This document shows positions 47,132 to 55,679 of a stretch of 64,000 nucleotides of DNA, piece after piece. Both the position numbers and the translations under genes were made by a program. The notes below the pieces were generated by a model. That model did no database searches. It saw only the letters and a list, made by a program, of their open reading frames with translations, and was not told the DNA's origin. Origin of the DNA: Actinokineospora terrae (GTDB lineage: Bacteria; Actinomycetota; Actinomycetes; Mycobacteriales; Pseudonocardiaceae); contig NZ_FOGI01000007.1 of assembly GCF_900111175.1 (NCBI RefSeq), positions 372,001 through 436,000 on the forward strand. Reading direction: 5' to 3'. Each line of letters starts with the position of its first letter. Within the stretch, counting starts at the first letter, position 1.

Positions 47132-48166
47132 ATGACCACCACAAGGTCCGAAGTGGACTTCGAAGAGACAGCCCGGGTGCCGGGCGCCCCGCTGCTGGAG
47201 GTCGACGACCTGTTCGTCGAGTTCCGCACCCGCGACGGGGTGGCCAAGGTGCTCAACGGCGTCAGCTACCGGGTCGAGCCGGGCGAGACGCTCGCCGTGC
47301 TCGGCGAGTCCGGTTCCGGCAAGTCGGTGACGGCGCAGACGATCATGGGCATCCTGGACATGCCGCCCGGCGTCATCACCGGCGGCGAGATCCGGTTCCA
47401 CGGCGAGAACCTGCTCAAGGCCTCGTCGAGGCGGCGGCGGGAGGTCCGTGGATCGGGCATCGCCATGATCTTCCAGGACGCGCTGTCGGCGCTCAACCCG
47501 GTTTTCACCGTCGGCTTCCAGATCGAGGAGCAGCTGCGGCTGCGCAAGGGCATGTCCCGCAAGGACGCCCGCAAGCGCGCGATCGAGCTGCTCGACCAGG
47601 TGAAGATCCCCAACTCCAAGGGCCGGGTGCGCCAGTACCCGCACGAGTTCTCCGGCGGCATGCGGCAGCGCGCGATGATCGCGATGTCGCTGGCGCTCGA
47701 CCCGGAGATGCTCATCGCCGACGAGCCGACCACCGCGCTGGACGTCACCGTGCAGGCCCAGATCATGGACCTGCTCAAGGACATCCAGGTCGAGCGGAAC
47801 ATGGGCCTGATCCTGATCACCCACGACCTCGGCGTCGTCGCCGAGGTCGCCGACCGGATCGCGGTCATGTACGCCGGGCGCATCGTCGAGCAGTCGCACG
47901 CCCGCGACCTGTACCGCAAGCCGGGGCACCCCTACACCCAGGGCCTGCTCGACTCGCTGCCCCGGCTCGACCTCAAGGGCACCGAGCTGCGGACCATCAA
48001 GGGGTTGCCGCCCAGCCTGCTCAACATCCCGCAGGGCTGTCCGTTCAACCCGAGGTGCCCGCGCGTGCAGGACATCTGCAAGACCGAGGTCCCGCCGCAG
48101 CACCGCCTCGCCCCGGGTCGGCTCAGCGCCTGCCACTTCGCCGAGGAGCTGATCAGCGGTGACTGA
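47132..48166 (+). CDS. dppD: Peptide ABC transporter ATP-binding protein
   Basis: 344 aa from ATG 47132. Walker A GESGSGKS, signature FSGGMRQRAMIAMSLAL, Walker B LIADEPTTALD, H-loop ITHDLGV, and the C-terminal oligopeptide-transporter Cys motif (GCPFNPRCPRVQDICKTEVP), which can bind an Fe-S cluster in some relatives. Overlaps dppF by 8 bases. Confidence 0.95.
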   Translation: MTTTRSEVDFEETARVPGAPLLEVDDLFVEFRTRDGVAKVLNGVSYRVEPGETLAVLGESGSGKSVTAQTIMGILDMPPGVITGGEIRFHGENLLKASSRRRREVRGSGIAMIFQDALSALNPVFTVGFQIEEQLRLRKGMSRKDARKRAIELLDQVKIPNSKGRVRQYPHEFSGGMRQRAMIAMSLALDPEMLIADEPTTALDVTVQAQIMDLLKDIQVERNMGLILITHDLGVVAEVADRIAVMYAGRIVEQSHARDLYRKPGHPYTQGLLDSLPRLDLKGTELRTIKGLPPSLLNIPQGCPFNPRCPRVQDICKTEVPPQHRLAPGRLSACHFAEELISGD

Positions 48167-49157
48167 CAACATCATCGAGGTCCGCGACCTGGTCAAGCAC
48201 TTCCCGGTGCGGGTCGGCGTGCTGTTCAAGCGCACCGTCGGGTACGTCCGCGCGGTCGACGGGGTCTCCTTCGACCTCAAGCGCGGCGAGACCCTCGGCG
48301 TCGTCGGCGAGTCCGGCTGCGGCAAGTCGACCCTGGCCCAGGTGCTGATGCGGCTGGAACCGGCGACCAGCGGCACGGCCACCTTCGAGGGCCGCGACAT
48401 CCTGAAGATGAAGGGCGGCGAGCTGCGCAAGCTGCGCCGCGACATCCAGATCGTGCTGCAGGACCCGTACACCTCGCTCAACCCGAGGATGACCGTCGGC
48501 GACATCATCGGCGAGCCGTTCGAGATCCACCCCGAGGTGGCGCCGAAGGGCTCGCGGGCGAAGAAGGTGCGCGAGCTGCTGGACGTGGTCGGGCTCAACC
48601 CCGAGCACATCAACCGCTACCCGCACCAGTTCTCCGGCGGCCAGCGCCAGCGCATCGGCATCGCCCGCGCGCTCGCGCTGCGGCCCAAGGTGATCGTCTG
48701 CGACGAGCCGGTGTCCGCGCTGGACGTGTCCATCCAGGCCCAGGTGATGAACCTGCTGGGTGACCTGCAGACCGAGTTCGGGCTGTCGTACGTGTTCATC
48801 GCCCACGACCTGTCGGTGGTGCGCCACCTCTCCGACCGGGTCGCGGTGATGTACCTGGGCAAGATGGTCGAGGTCGGGACCGAGGAAGAGATCTACGAGC
48901 ACCCCACCCACCCGTACACCCAGGCGCTGCTCTCGGCGGTGCCGGTGCCGGACCCGGAACTGCGCAACCAGCGGCAGGTGATCCGGCTGGAGGGCGACGT
49001 CCCCAGCCCGGTCGACCCGCCGTCGGGCTGCCGGTTCCGCACCCGGTGCTGGAAGGCGCAGGACATCTGCGCGACGGCGGAGCCGGAACTGGTGACCCGC
49101 GTCGCCAACCACCCCAGCGCCTGCCACTTCGCCGAGGAGAAGTCGATCGTTCCCTGA
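48159..49157 (+). CDS. dppF: Peptide ABC transporter ATP-binding protein
   Basis: 332 aa from GTG 48159. Walker A GESGCGKS, Q-loop VLQDPYTSLNPRM, signature FSGGQRQRIGIARALAL, Walker B VCDEPVSALD, H-loop IAHDLSV, and the C-terminal Cys motif GCRFRTRCWKAQDICAT. Completes the five-gene dpp operon. Confidence 0.95.
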   Translation: MTDNIIEVRDLVKHFPVRVGVLFKRTVGYVRAVDGVSFDLKRGETLGVVGESGCGKSTLAQVLMRLEPATSGTATFEGRDILKMKGGELRKLRRDIQIVLQDPYTSLNPRMTVGDIIGEPFEIHPEVAPKGSRAKKVRELLDVVGLNPEHINRYPHQFSGGQRQRIGIARALALRPKVIVCDEPVSALDVSIQAQVMNLLGDLQTEFGLSYVFIAHDLSVVRHLSDRVAVMYLGKMVEVGTEEEIYEHPTHPYTQALLSAVPVPDPELRNQRQVIRLEGDVPSPVDPPSGCRFRTRCWKAQDICATAEPELVTRVANHPSACHFAEEKSIVP

Positions 49158-49201
49158 GTCGGGGGCCGTTCTCAGGGATGGTTTCACGAGGAGGAGTTCG
49201 C

Positions 49202-50932
49202 GTGAATCGTCGCAAACTGGTCGGTGCCGCGCTCGCGGTACCGCTGGTGGTGACCCTGGCGGGGTTGGTCGCGCCCAGCGCGGCCAACGCCCAGCAGGCG
49301 TTGTCCGGCAAGACCGTCGAGTTCAACGTGCTCGCCGCGGACGGCGCGTCCGTCGAGTCGGCGGAGGCCGCGGTGCGCGCGGCAGGCGGCACCGTCGTGA
49401 CCAGCAACAAGGCAGCCGGTCTGATCACCGCCACCGCCCCCGAGAACGGCTTCACCGCCCGCCTCGCAGGCAGCAGGGCGGTCGACACCGCCGCCCGCTC
49501 GAAGTCGATCGGCCAGTCGCCGCGCGGTGACAAGGCGGCCAAGACCAAGGCCGTCGAGCAGGAGGGCCGCTCGGCCAAGGCGGGCAAGAAGAAGTCCCCG
49601 AAGGCGACCACGGCGGGTCTCGACCCGCTCGACTCGCTGGCGTGGGGTCTCACCGCGGTCCGCTCGGACCTGGCCCGCACCAAGCAGGCCGGGGACAAGC
49701 GGGTCAAGGTCGGCATCCTGGACACGGGTGTGGACGCCTCGCACCCGGACGTCGCGCCCAACTTCGACCGGGCCCTGTCGCGCAACTTCACCCGCGACAT
49801 CCCGTTCGACGAGAACGGCGAGGTCGTCGACGGCCCCTGTGAGTACCGGGGCTGCGTCGACCCCGCGGACGTCGACAACGGCGGGCACGGCACGCACGTC
49901 GCGGGCACCATCGCCGCGGCGGCGGACGGCTTCGGCATCTCCGGTGTCGCGCCGGGCGTGTCCATCGTCAACATCCGCGGCGGCCAGGACTCCGGCTACT
50001 TCTTCCTGCAGCCGGTCGTCGACGCGATGACCTACGCGGGCGACGCGGGGATCGACGTGGTCAACATGTCGTTCTACGTGGACCCCTGGCTCTACAACTG
50101 CGCCAACAACCCGGCCGACAGCCCGGAGCAGCGCGCCGAGCAGCGGCTGATCGTCCGGTCCATCAACCGGGCGATGGAGTACGCGCACCGCAAGGGCGTC
50201 AGCCAGATCGTGTCGCTGGGCAACGGGCACATGGACCTGGGCAACCCGTTGCCCGACTCCAGCAGCCCGGACTACCCGGCAGGCACGGCGTACCCGCGCA
50301 CGATCGACAACGCGACCTGCTTCTCGCTGCCGATCGAGGGCCCGCACGCGATCGGTGTCAGCGCGTACGGCCCGTCGCAGGCCAAGGCCGACTACTCCAA
50401 CTACGGCACCGAGCGCATCTCGGTGTCGGCCCCCGGCGGCTACTTCCGGGACGGCCTCGGCACGGACTGGTACCGCACCAACGAGAACCTCATCCTCTCG
50501 ACCTACCCCCGCAACGTCGCGCTGACCGAGGGGGCGATCGACGAGGCCGGGAACATCACCCCGGACGGTGAGGCGCTCGGTGTCCAGAAGGCCTGCAAGG
50601 CCGACGGGACCTGCGGCTACTACCAGTACCTCCAGGGCACCTCGATGGCATCGCCGCACGCTTCCGGTGTGGCGGCGCTGATCGTGTCCCAGTACGGCGA
50701 CTACACCCGCACCGGCGTGTCGCTGTCCCCGGACAAGGTCAAGCGGGTCCTGGAGGGCACCGCCGCCGAGATCGCCTGCCCGACCCCGCGGACGGTGGAC
50801 TACACCCCCATCGGCCGCCCGGCGGAGTTCAACGCGACCTGCACCGGCACCCCGTCGTTCAACAGCTTCTACGGGCACGGCTCCGTGGACGCCTGGAACG
50901 CGGTCACCAACGGTCGCAAGTTCCTGAAGTAG
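49202..50932 (+). CDS. Secreted S8 family (subtilisin-like) serine peptidase
   Basis: 576 aa from GTG 49202 with GAGGAGGAG upstream. A signal peptide ends near ANAQQA (about 30); an inhibitor-like propeptide follows (EFNVLAADGASVESAEAAV), then a Lys-rich linker (KAGKKKSPKATT). The catalytic triad is intact: Asp in VGILDTGVDASHPD (about 175), His in GGHGTHVAGTI (about 229), Ser in GTSMASPHASGVAAL (about 480), with the oxyanion Asn in VSLGNGHMD. It lies between the dpp operon and the convergent RiPP operon, so it could supply peptides for import or process the RiPP (both inference). Confidence 0.93.
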   Translation: MNRRKLVGAALAVPLVVTLAGLVAPSAANAQQALSGKTVEFNVLAADGASVESAEAAVRAAGGTVVTSNKAAGLITATAPENGFTARLAGSRAVDTAARSKSIGQSPRGDKAAKTKAVEQEGRSAKAGKKKSPKATTAGLDPLDSLAWGLTAVRSDLARTKQAGDKRVKVGILDTGVDASHPDVAPNFDRALSRNFTRDIPFDENGEVVDGPCEYRGCVDPADVDNGGHGTHVAGTIAAAADGFGISGVAPGVSIVNIRGGQDSGYFFLQPVVDAMTYAGDAGIDVVNMSFYVDPWLYNCANNPADSPEQRAEQRLIVRSINRAMEYAHRKGVSQIVSLGNGHMDLGNPLPDSSSPDYPAGTAYPRTIDNATCFSLPIEGPHAIGVSAYGPSQAKADYSNYGTERISVSAPGGYFRDGLGTDWYRTNENLILSTYPRNVALTEGAIDEAGNITPDGEALGVQKACKADGTCGYYQYLQGTSMASPHASGVAALIVSQYGDYTRTGVSLSPDKVKRVLEGTAAEIACPTPRTVDYTPIGRPAEFNATCTGTPSFNSFYGHGSVDAWNAVTNGRKFLK

Positions 50933-51701
50933 CACTGTTCTGACAGGCCCCCTCGGTCCGCCGAGGGGGCCTGTTCCCTTCCCGGCGCCGGTACGCGCGC
51001 AGGACACCGCGGAAGCCGTACAGGTTGACGTGGAACGGGCTGTGCCCCAGCAGGTCCCAGCGCTCCAGTGCGGTGAAGAAGGCGTGGCCCGCGCAGACAT
51101 CCGGGTTCAGCTCGCCGATGTAGATGACCGTGTCGCCCCGGTAGTGGCGGAGCGCCGTGTCGGCCATGCCGTTGGCGGGTGGCCAGCACAGCAGCAGCGC
51201 GCGGTCGGGGTGGTCGGCGGCGACCTCGGCTGGTCCGCTGTGGACGGTGGCGTACGGCTCGACGTCGTCCAGCCAGGCCCGGCTGCCGGTGCCGAGGTCG
51301 TAGGCGAGGGTGTCGACGCCGAGCTGGTGCAGCTGCCACGACCAGTAGCCCAGGCCCGCGCCCAGGTCCAGCACCGGGCGTCCGCCGAGCCGCTCCGCCA
51401 GCCAGGCGAGGTCTCCCGGGCTGGGGACCGCCCAGGCGATCTGCTTCTGCGGGACCCACCAGCCGAACGGGCCGTGCGGCGGGGGCAGGACCTCGACCAG
51501 CACGCCCGAACCCTCGACCGGCAGGGACCGTTCGTGCACCGGCACCGTGCTCGCCAGGTCCCAGTACGGGTTCACTGTGGACTGGTGGGTTCCGGGCAGC
51601 GTGCGCACCGGGGCGCCGGACAGCGAGGTCATGCCCGGGCGGTTCCAGTGGTCCCGTGCCCGGGCGAGCAGGTGCGCCGCGCCGGTCAGCCGAGTCGCCA
51701 C
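50904..51701 (-). CDS. SAM-methyltransferase-like protein of the YcaO/TfuA operon
   Basis: 265 aa from GTG 51701, overlapping tfuA by 16 bases. A class I methyltransferase fold is suggested by GGRPVLDLGAGLGYWSWQL (motif I), the acidic motif II in TLAYDLGTG, and LLLCWPPANGMADTAL, which resembles an N/D-PP-Y catalytic motif with W. The protein has no other recognisable domain. It is probably a tailoring enzyme for the peptide made by the upstream genes (inference). Its last ~25 codons run through a perfect terminator hairpin and overlap the convergent peptidase gene by 29 bases, so the C-terminus may be non-essential. Confidence 0.7.
   Translation of the reverse strand: MATRLTGAAHLLARARDHWNRPGMTSLSGAPVRTLPGTHQSTVNPYWDLASTVPVHERSLPVEGSGVLVEVLPPPHGPFGWWVPQKQIAWAVPSPGDLAWLAERLGGRPVLDLGAGLGYWSWQLHQLGVDTLAYDLGTGSRAWLDDVEPYATVHSGPAEVAADHPDRALLLCWPPANGMADTALRHYRGDTVIYIGELNPDVCAGHAFFTALERWDLLGHSPFHVNLYGFRGVLRAYRRREGNRPPRRTEGACQNSATSGTCDRW
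50943..50974. terminator. Bidirectional terminator after the S8 peptidase
   Basis: A perfect 14-bp stem ACAGGCCCCCTCGG / CCGAGGGGGCCTGT with loop TCCG. It lies 10 bases beyond the peptidase stop and inside the 3' end of the convergent methyltransferase-like ORF. Confidence 0.85.
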
Positions 51702-52321
51702 GGTTGCTCGGTGGTGAACCGGACGAGGTCCTTGCTCTTGAGGCGGTGGTCGTCGAACGGGGGGAGCGCGGCGGGCGGGAGGTCGGCCAGGTCTTGCAGC
51801 GCGGCGCGGAGGGCCTGGTGGGTTCTCTCGGCGTACCAACGGTTCTTGAGGTGCTCGATGACCTTGTCCGCGGCGGCGGGCGACACCAGGCCGCGCTCGC
51901 GCAGTGCGCCCACGAACGAGCGGATGTGGATCATCGGCTCCGAGAGCGGCCGGTGCGGTGCCTCGGCGGCGTGCAGGAGAGCGACCTCGTCGTCGGCGAA
52001 GTCCGGGTCGTCGGCGTAGCGCTGGTAGACCGCGCCGAAACCGCGCATCCCGAGGTGGCGCATCTCGGCGGCGCGGATGGCGCCCATCGAGGACAGGCCC
52101 CAGACCTGCCACCCCTCGGCGATAGCCGTGCGCAGTTCGACGTGCCCCACGGCGGGGAAGCTGTGGAAGGTGCCGTCGACCACGATCAGGACTCCCGGCT
52201 CGGTGCCGAGCAGCGCGGCTACGTCACCACGGCGCACGGGACCGCGGACCTCGACATCGGCGGGGAAGACCGTACCGCTCAGGCCGAAAGCGGTCGGCCC
52301 TACGAAGGCGACGCTCTTCAC
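51686..52321 (-). CDS. TfuA-like protein
   Basis: 211 aa from ATG 52321, overlapping the ycaO stop by 4 bases (ATGA). Conserved TfuA features: VAFVGPTAFGLSG at the N-terminus, FPAVGHVELRTAIAEGWQVW, GLSSMGAIRAAEMRHLGM and the acidic helix DDPDFADDEVALLHA. TfuA proteins partner YcaO enzymes in ribosomal-peptide thioamidation (thioviridamide-type and methyl-CoM reductase glycine modification), probably handling the sulfur donor. Adjacent coupled YcaO makes the assignment firm. Confidence 0.9.
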   Translation of the reverse strand: MKSVAFVGPTAFGLSGTVFPADVEVRGPVRRGDVAALLGTEPGVLIVVDGTFHSFPAVGHVELRTAIAEGWQVWGLSSMGAIRAAEMRHLGMRGFGAVYQRYADDPDFADDEVALLHAAEAPHRPLSEPMIHIRSFVGALRERGLVSPAAADKVIEHLKNRWYAERTHQALRAALQDLADLPPAALPPFDDHRLKSKDLVRFTTEQPWRLG

Positions 52322-53526
52322 GCGGCGCGAACCCTGGCCGCGAGTCGCGGTCCTACTCGCTTGAGACCGGGCTCGAAGGACTCCATGCCGGGCACGATCA
52401 CCCGGACAACGGCGAGTGGTAAGTCTGGTGTGGACAGTGTGACTCGGTAGGCGCGCTCGATTCCGGCGCTTGAGAGGGCTTTCCGTAGTTCGCTCAGTGC
52501 CGAGTCGATGCTGTCCACGGGTGTTCCTGCCGGGATCTCGGAGTAGCGCACGGATCCGGTGGTGTCGGTGACCTGGGCGCGCAGTTCACGGGTCGCGAGC
52601 CGCTCCCGGTCACTGCCGCCCGCGCCCGGCTCGGCGAAGTAGTTCACCCGGTCCATGAGGTCGTCACGCCCACCGTGGATGCCGGTCAGCCGGGACTGCG
52701 CCGCCTCGCACAAACCGCGCACTGCGGCGATGTCGCGCAGCAGGTGCAGGCCGGCGCCCTGGGCGATGGCGATCGGCTGGTCGTCGTCCGGTTCCAGGAT
52801 GGACGCCCGGAAGTAGGGCAGCCCGAACTCGGTGGGCGTGTACCGCAGCACGGCCCGCAGCCCGGCGTCCTCGACCTTCGCGACCACCTCGGCGACCTCC
52901 GGCGGCACGGTGTCCACCTCGACCAACCGCGACCGGTCCCCGAAGTGGCTGAGCGCGGAGACGTCGCGCTCGATCACCTCGGCCAGCCCGTGCACGGTCG
53001 CCTCGGCCACCGAGTTGCCCGAGGCCAGCCCGGTCGTGCTGCTGCCGAACACCCGCTGCCCCTGGTTCTCCCGGTACGGGGCGAACACCAACTCGGCGGG
53101 CAGCGCGACCAGGGTCCCGTCGGCGATGTCCTCGGCCATCACGCACATCAGCGGCCCATCCGGGTCGACCGGACGGCCCAGCAGCGGGCACAGGTCCACG
53201 AACTCGAACCCCTGCCCCCCAACCTCCCGAGGCGTCGACTCGAACACGCTGGGGGACTGCGGACCGCACTCGGCCAGGGCGTACTCGATCGCCTCCATGT
53301 AGGCGCCCACCTGGGCCTCCCGCACCCGAACGCCCTTACCCGCGTTCACGCACAACGACCCCACACCCGCCGAAGGCCGGATGCTCGCGAACACCGGGAT
53401 CCCCAGGTAGTCCAACCAGGTCGTGTCCGTGACCCGGGTGACCCCCAACCCAGCCGCCACCCGCCTCGCCCGCGCCAACGTCTCATCCAACGCCACAACC
53501 CGCACACTCGACGTCATGCGGTACAC
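52318..53526 (-). CDS. YcaO-domain protein (ATP-dependent backbone-modifying enzyme)
   Basis: 402 aa from GTG 53526; its ribosome-binding site GAGGGGTGAG overlaps the stop of the precursor ORF. ATG 53517 is an alternative. ATP/Mg-binding motifs of YcaO: GKGVRVREAQVGAYMEAIEY, SSTTGLASGNSVAEATVHGL and AEVIERDVSALS, then LCEAAQSRLTGIHGGRDD. YcaO phosphorylates a backbone amide, leading to azoline, amidine or, with TfuA, thioamide. There is no fused RRE or E1-like domain, consistent with a thioamide rather than azole cluster (inference). Confidence 0.9.
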   Translation of the reverse strand: MYRMTSSVRVVALDETLARARRVAAGLGVTRVTDTTWLDYLGIPVFASIRPSAGVGSLCVNAGKGVRVREAQVGAYMEAIEYALAECGPQSPSVFESTPREVGGQGFEFVDLCPLLGRPVDPDGPLMCVMAEDIADGTLVALPAELVFAPYRENQGQRVFGSSTTGLASGNSVAEATVHGLAEVIERDVSALSHFGDRSRLVEVDTVPPEVAEVVAKVEDAGLRAVLRYTPTEFGLPYFRASILEPDDDQPIAIAQGAGLHLLRDIAAVRGLCEAAQSRLTGIHGGRDDLMDRVNYFAEPGAGGSDRERLATRELRAQVTDTTGSVRYSEIPAGTPVDSIDSALSELRKALSSAGIERAYRVTLSTPDLPLAVVRVIVPGMESFEPGLKRVGPRLAARVRAA

Positions 53527-53534
53527 CGCTCAAC

Positions 53535-53702
53535 TCACCCCTCGCCGCCCGAGGCCGTCGCCGCGGTCTCCTCGTGGAAGCACATGCTCATGTGCGCCAC
53601 GAACCCCGCCCGGTGCACCCCTTCGTCCTCCAGCATCCCCCAGAACAACTCCGTGGTGTCCTCGTCCAGCACGTACCCGGACTCCTGCTGAGAACCGCTC
53701 AT
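53535..53702 (-). CDS. Candidate RiPP precursor peptide (55 aa)
   Basis: A 55-codon ORF from ATG 53702 with TGGGGG seven bases upstream. Its stop lies 8 bases before ycaO and within the ycaO ribosome-binding site. The N-terminal half is acidic and leader-like (LDEDTTELFWGMLEDEG, 13-28); the C-terminal half holds GFVAHMSMCFHEE with a single Cys (41), two His and three Met, then ATAA/SGGEG. The size, acidic leader and position first in a YcaO-TfuA operon are classic for a precursor. It does not look like the Ala-rich thioviridamide core. No other copy was seen in the window. Confidence 0.7.
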   Translation of the reverse strand: MSGSQQESGYVLDEDTTELFWGMLEDEGVHRAGFVAHMSMCFHEETAATASGGEG

Positions 53703-54009
53703 CTCACGCCCCCATTCGCCGCAACACCAACACACCCGACCCTACGCACGCCCGAAACCGCCCCGCAACCAACCGAACCGGCAGAACAACACCCCGAGAT
53801 CTCCTTGTGGGATGCTGCGCGATCATGGAGAGGCCGGGGCAGGAGCAAGTCGACGGTCGTAGGTCCCATCAAGGCGGTTGTGGACTACCTTCGCGATGAT
53901 GGGTGGACTGCTCTGGAGGCCAACGGCCTGATCCGGTGTCCACTGTGGATGACAGCGGGCCCCGTCGAGTCGGTCTCGGCGAGGCCCGCTGCCCTGTGGT
54001 GGAGCGGGG
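53703..54009. other. Upstream region of the YcaO-TfuA operon
   Basis: No firm gene is seen in these 307 bases. It contains a hairpin (53953-53991). On the reverse strand there is a perfect AAGGAG (53806-53801) eight bases before a GTG at 53792, which opens only 16 codons (to 53742). Confidence 0.4.
53953..53991 (-). terminator. Hairpin downstream of the 71-aa ORF
   Basis: The 9-bp stem CAGCGGGCC / GGCCCGCTG encloses 21 bases. It may terminate reverse-strand transcription coming from the regulator and the 71-aa gene before the RiPP operon. Confidence 0.6.
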
Positions 54010-54225
54010 TTATTCCATCGTCAGCACGAACCTCGGTCGGTTGAGGCGGATCTGTCGTGCTGTTTCCTCCAGGGCGTCGGCCAGGGCGTCGGCTTGTTCG
54101 GGAGAGGCCCAGCCGATGATGAGACCGGAGGCGTAGTCACGCAGCCGCGTGGGTAGCGTGTCCAGTTTGGCGGCGAGCAGGACGATCGCCCGTGCTGTGT
54201 CGACCTGCTCCGGGGTCGCCGTCAC
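54010..54225 (-). CDS. Small hypothetical protein (71 aa)
   Basis: GTG 54225 (MTATPEQVDTAR) opens 71 codons of helical sequence: LAAKLDTLPTRLRDYASGL, ASPEQADALADALEETARQI. No signal or membrane segment. Not recognised. It lies between the XRE/TPR regulator and the RiPP operon on the same strand, which makes a regulatory or small-adaptor role conceivable. The start is uncertain. Confidence 0.55.
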   Translation of the reverse strand: MTATPEQVDTARAIVLLAAKLDTLPTRLRDYASGLIIGWASPEQADALADALEETARQIRLNRPRFVLTME

Positions 54226-54392
54226 ACCGTGCCGCCCAGCCGTGCTGCGGACCCGATCTCCCCGACCACACCCATCACCTCCTCCACCGCGGTCAACGCT
54301 AGGAGACGGCCGGGAACGGGCTTTGCCACAGTGGCAATGTCCCCCGATCGGCGGAGGCGCGGACACCGCGAACCCATGAGCGGTAACGCATG

Positions 54393-55568
54393 TCAGGACA
54401 GCAGACCGGCCCGATAGGCCAGGCCGCGCAGTTCGCGGCCGATGGCGTCGTCGCGGGCGCGGGCCAGCAGCTCGGAGAGCACCGAGTGCATGAACGGGTG
54501 CCGGTGGACCCGGGCCGGGGAGATGCGCTCGGCGCGGCGCAGCATCAGCACCGCCTCGTCGCGGCGGTTGGGCATCCGCGCCAGGGCCCGGCCGTACTCG
54601 CGCCAGTACGCGGACTTGCGGGTCGGGGACGGCAGGGCGTTCGGGTCGACCGTGCTCGCGATCCGGACCGCCTCGGCGTGCTCGCCCGCTTCCAGCGCGA
54701 CCGTCATCCGCCACACGCCGACGTTGGACGGGCCGAAGCCGAACCACAGGGCGTTGCCCTCGCCCGCGTACCTGGCCAGGTTGTCGGCGTGGTCGAGCGC
54801 CGCTGCCCGTTCGCTCTGCTCGCCCTTCGCCGCCGCGACCAGCGACCTGGTGAGCGTCAACATGCCCGCCATCTGCAGCTCGGTGTTGCCCGCCGTGCCC
54901 GGGTGCGTGTCGTGCAGGACCCGCTCGGCCAGGTCGAACCCACCGGCACCGATCAGGCCGAACGCGGTGCCGAACCCGCTGACCGCCAGGTACGCGGGCT
55001 CCCCGAGCTGCTGCGCGGCGTCGGCGGCCAGGGTCGAGGCCTGCCAGCCGAGGTCCTGGCTGGCGCCGATGTCACCCAACCAGGCCTGCGTGCCCTGCAC
55101 GTGGGTGACGACGAGCAGCCGCAGGACCTCCCGTTGGTCGCGACCTGCCGCCAATGTGGTGTGCAGGTCGTCGATGAGGTCCGGCAACCGGGCGCCGACG
55201 AGCGCGTAGTCGCACTGCCGCTGCTGCTCCAGCAGGTGCTCGGCCCGGTCGGTCAGCTCGTCGACCCCGCAGACCCGCCCGCGCCGCGCGTGCATGGCCG
55301 CGGCGAACAGGGCGAGCCGGACCGCGCCGAGCGAGCGGTCCTCCTCGGCCTCGCCGGGCAGCGCGAGGGCGACGTTGGTGATCTCGGTGGGCGCGACGTC
55401 CAGCGCCCGGGCCAACGCCATGATCAGCGACCGGCGGTCCAGCGCCCGGTGCCCGGACTCCAGCCTGCTCAGGTACGACGGCGAGATGCCCGCCAGCCCG
55501 GCAACGACCGCAAGCGACTTGCCCCGCGCGTTGCGGATCTGCCGCAGGCGTCGCCCGATATCGCTCAC
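54393..55568 (-). CDS. XRE-family regulator with TPR-like C-terminal domain
   Basis: 391 aa from GTG 55568 (AAGGGG upstream). The N-terminal HTH_3 domain (about 1-60) reads IGRRLRQIRNARGKSLAVVA, SPSYLSRLESGHRALDRRSL. The remaining ~300 residues are helical repeats, the layout of actinomycete XRE-TPR regulators that often sit beside secondary-metabolite genes. It is upstream of the RiPP operon on the same strand and may control it (inference). Unlike Rgg/PlcR-type proteins, no peptide ligand is known for this group. Confidence 0.85.
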   Translation of the reverse strand: MSDIGRRLRQIRNARGKSLAVVAGLAGISPSYLSRLESGHRALDRRSLIMALARALDVAPTEITNVALALPGEAEEDRSLGAVRLALFAAAMHARRGRVCGVDELTDRAEHLLEQQRQCDYALVGARLPDLIDDLHTTLAAGRDQREVLRLLVVTHVQGTQAWLGDIGASQDLGWQASTLAADAAQQLGEPAYLAVSGFGTAFGLIGAGGFDLAERVLHDTHPGTAGNTELQMAGMLTLTRSLVAAAKGEQSERAAALDHADNLARYAGEGNALWFGFGPSNVGVWRMTVALEAGEHAEAVRIASTVDPNALPSPTRKSAYWREYGRALARMPNRRDEAVLMLRRAERISPARVHRHPFMHSVLSELLARARDDAIGRELRGLAYRAGLLS

Positions 55569-55679
55569 GCTTGACCCCTTCGCCGAAGGGAGGCTCAGCT
55601 GAGACCGCCCCCGACCGGACCGGTCGGGGGCCACACGCCGCTCAGCGTACGGGCTCGGGGTCCGCGTGGTAACCGCTTA

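Noticed and set aside
53574..54044. 156-codon forward ORF opposite the RiPP precursor
   Set aside because: Low-complexity Pro/Thr/Arg/Ala frame; the reverse-strand precursor has the better ribosome-binding site and operon context.
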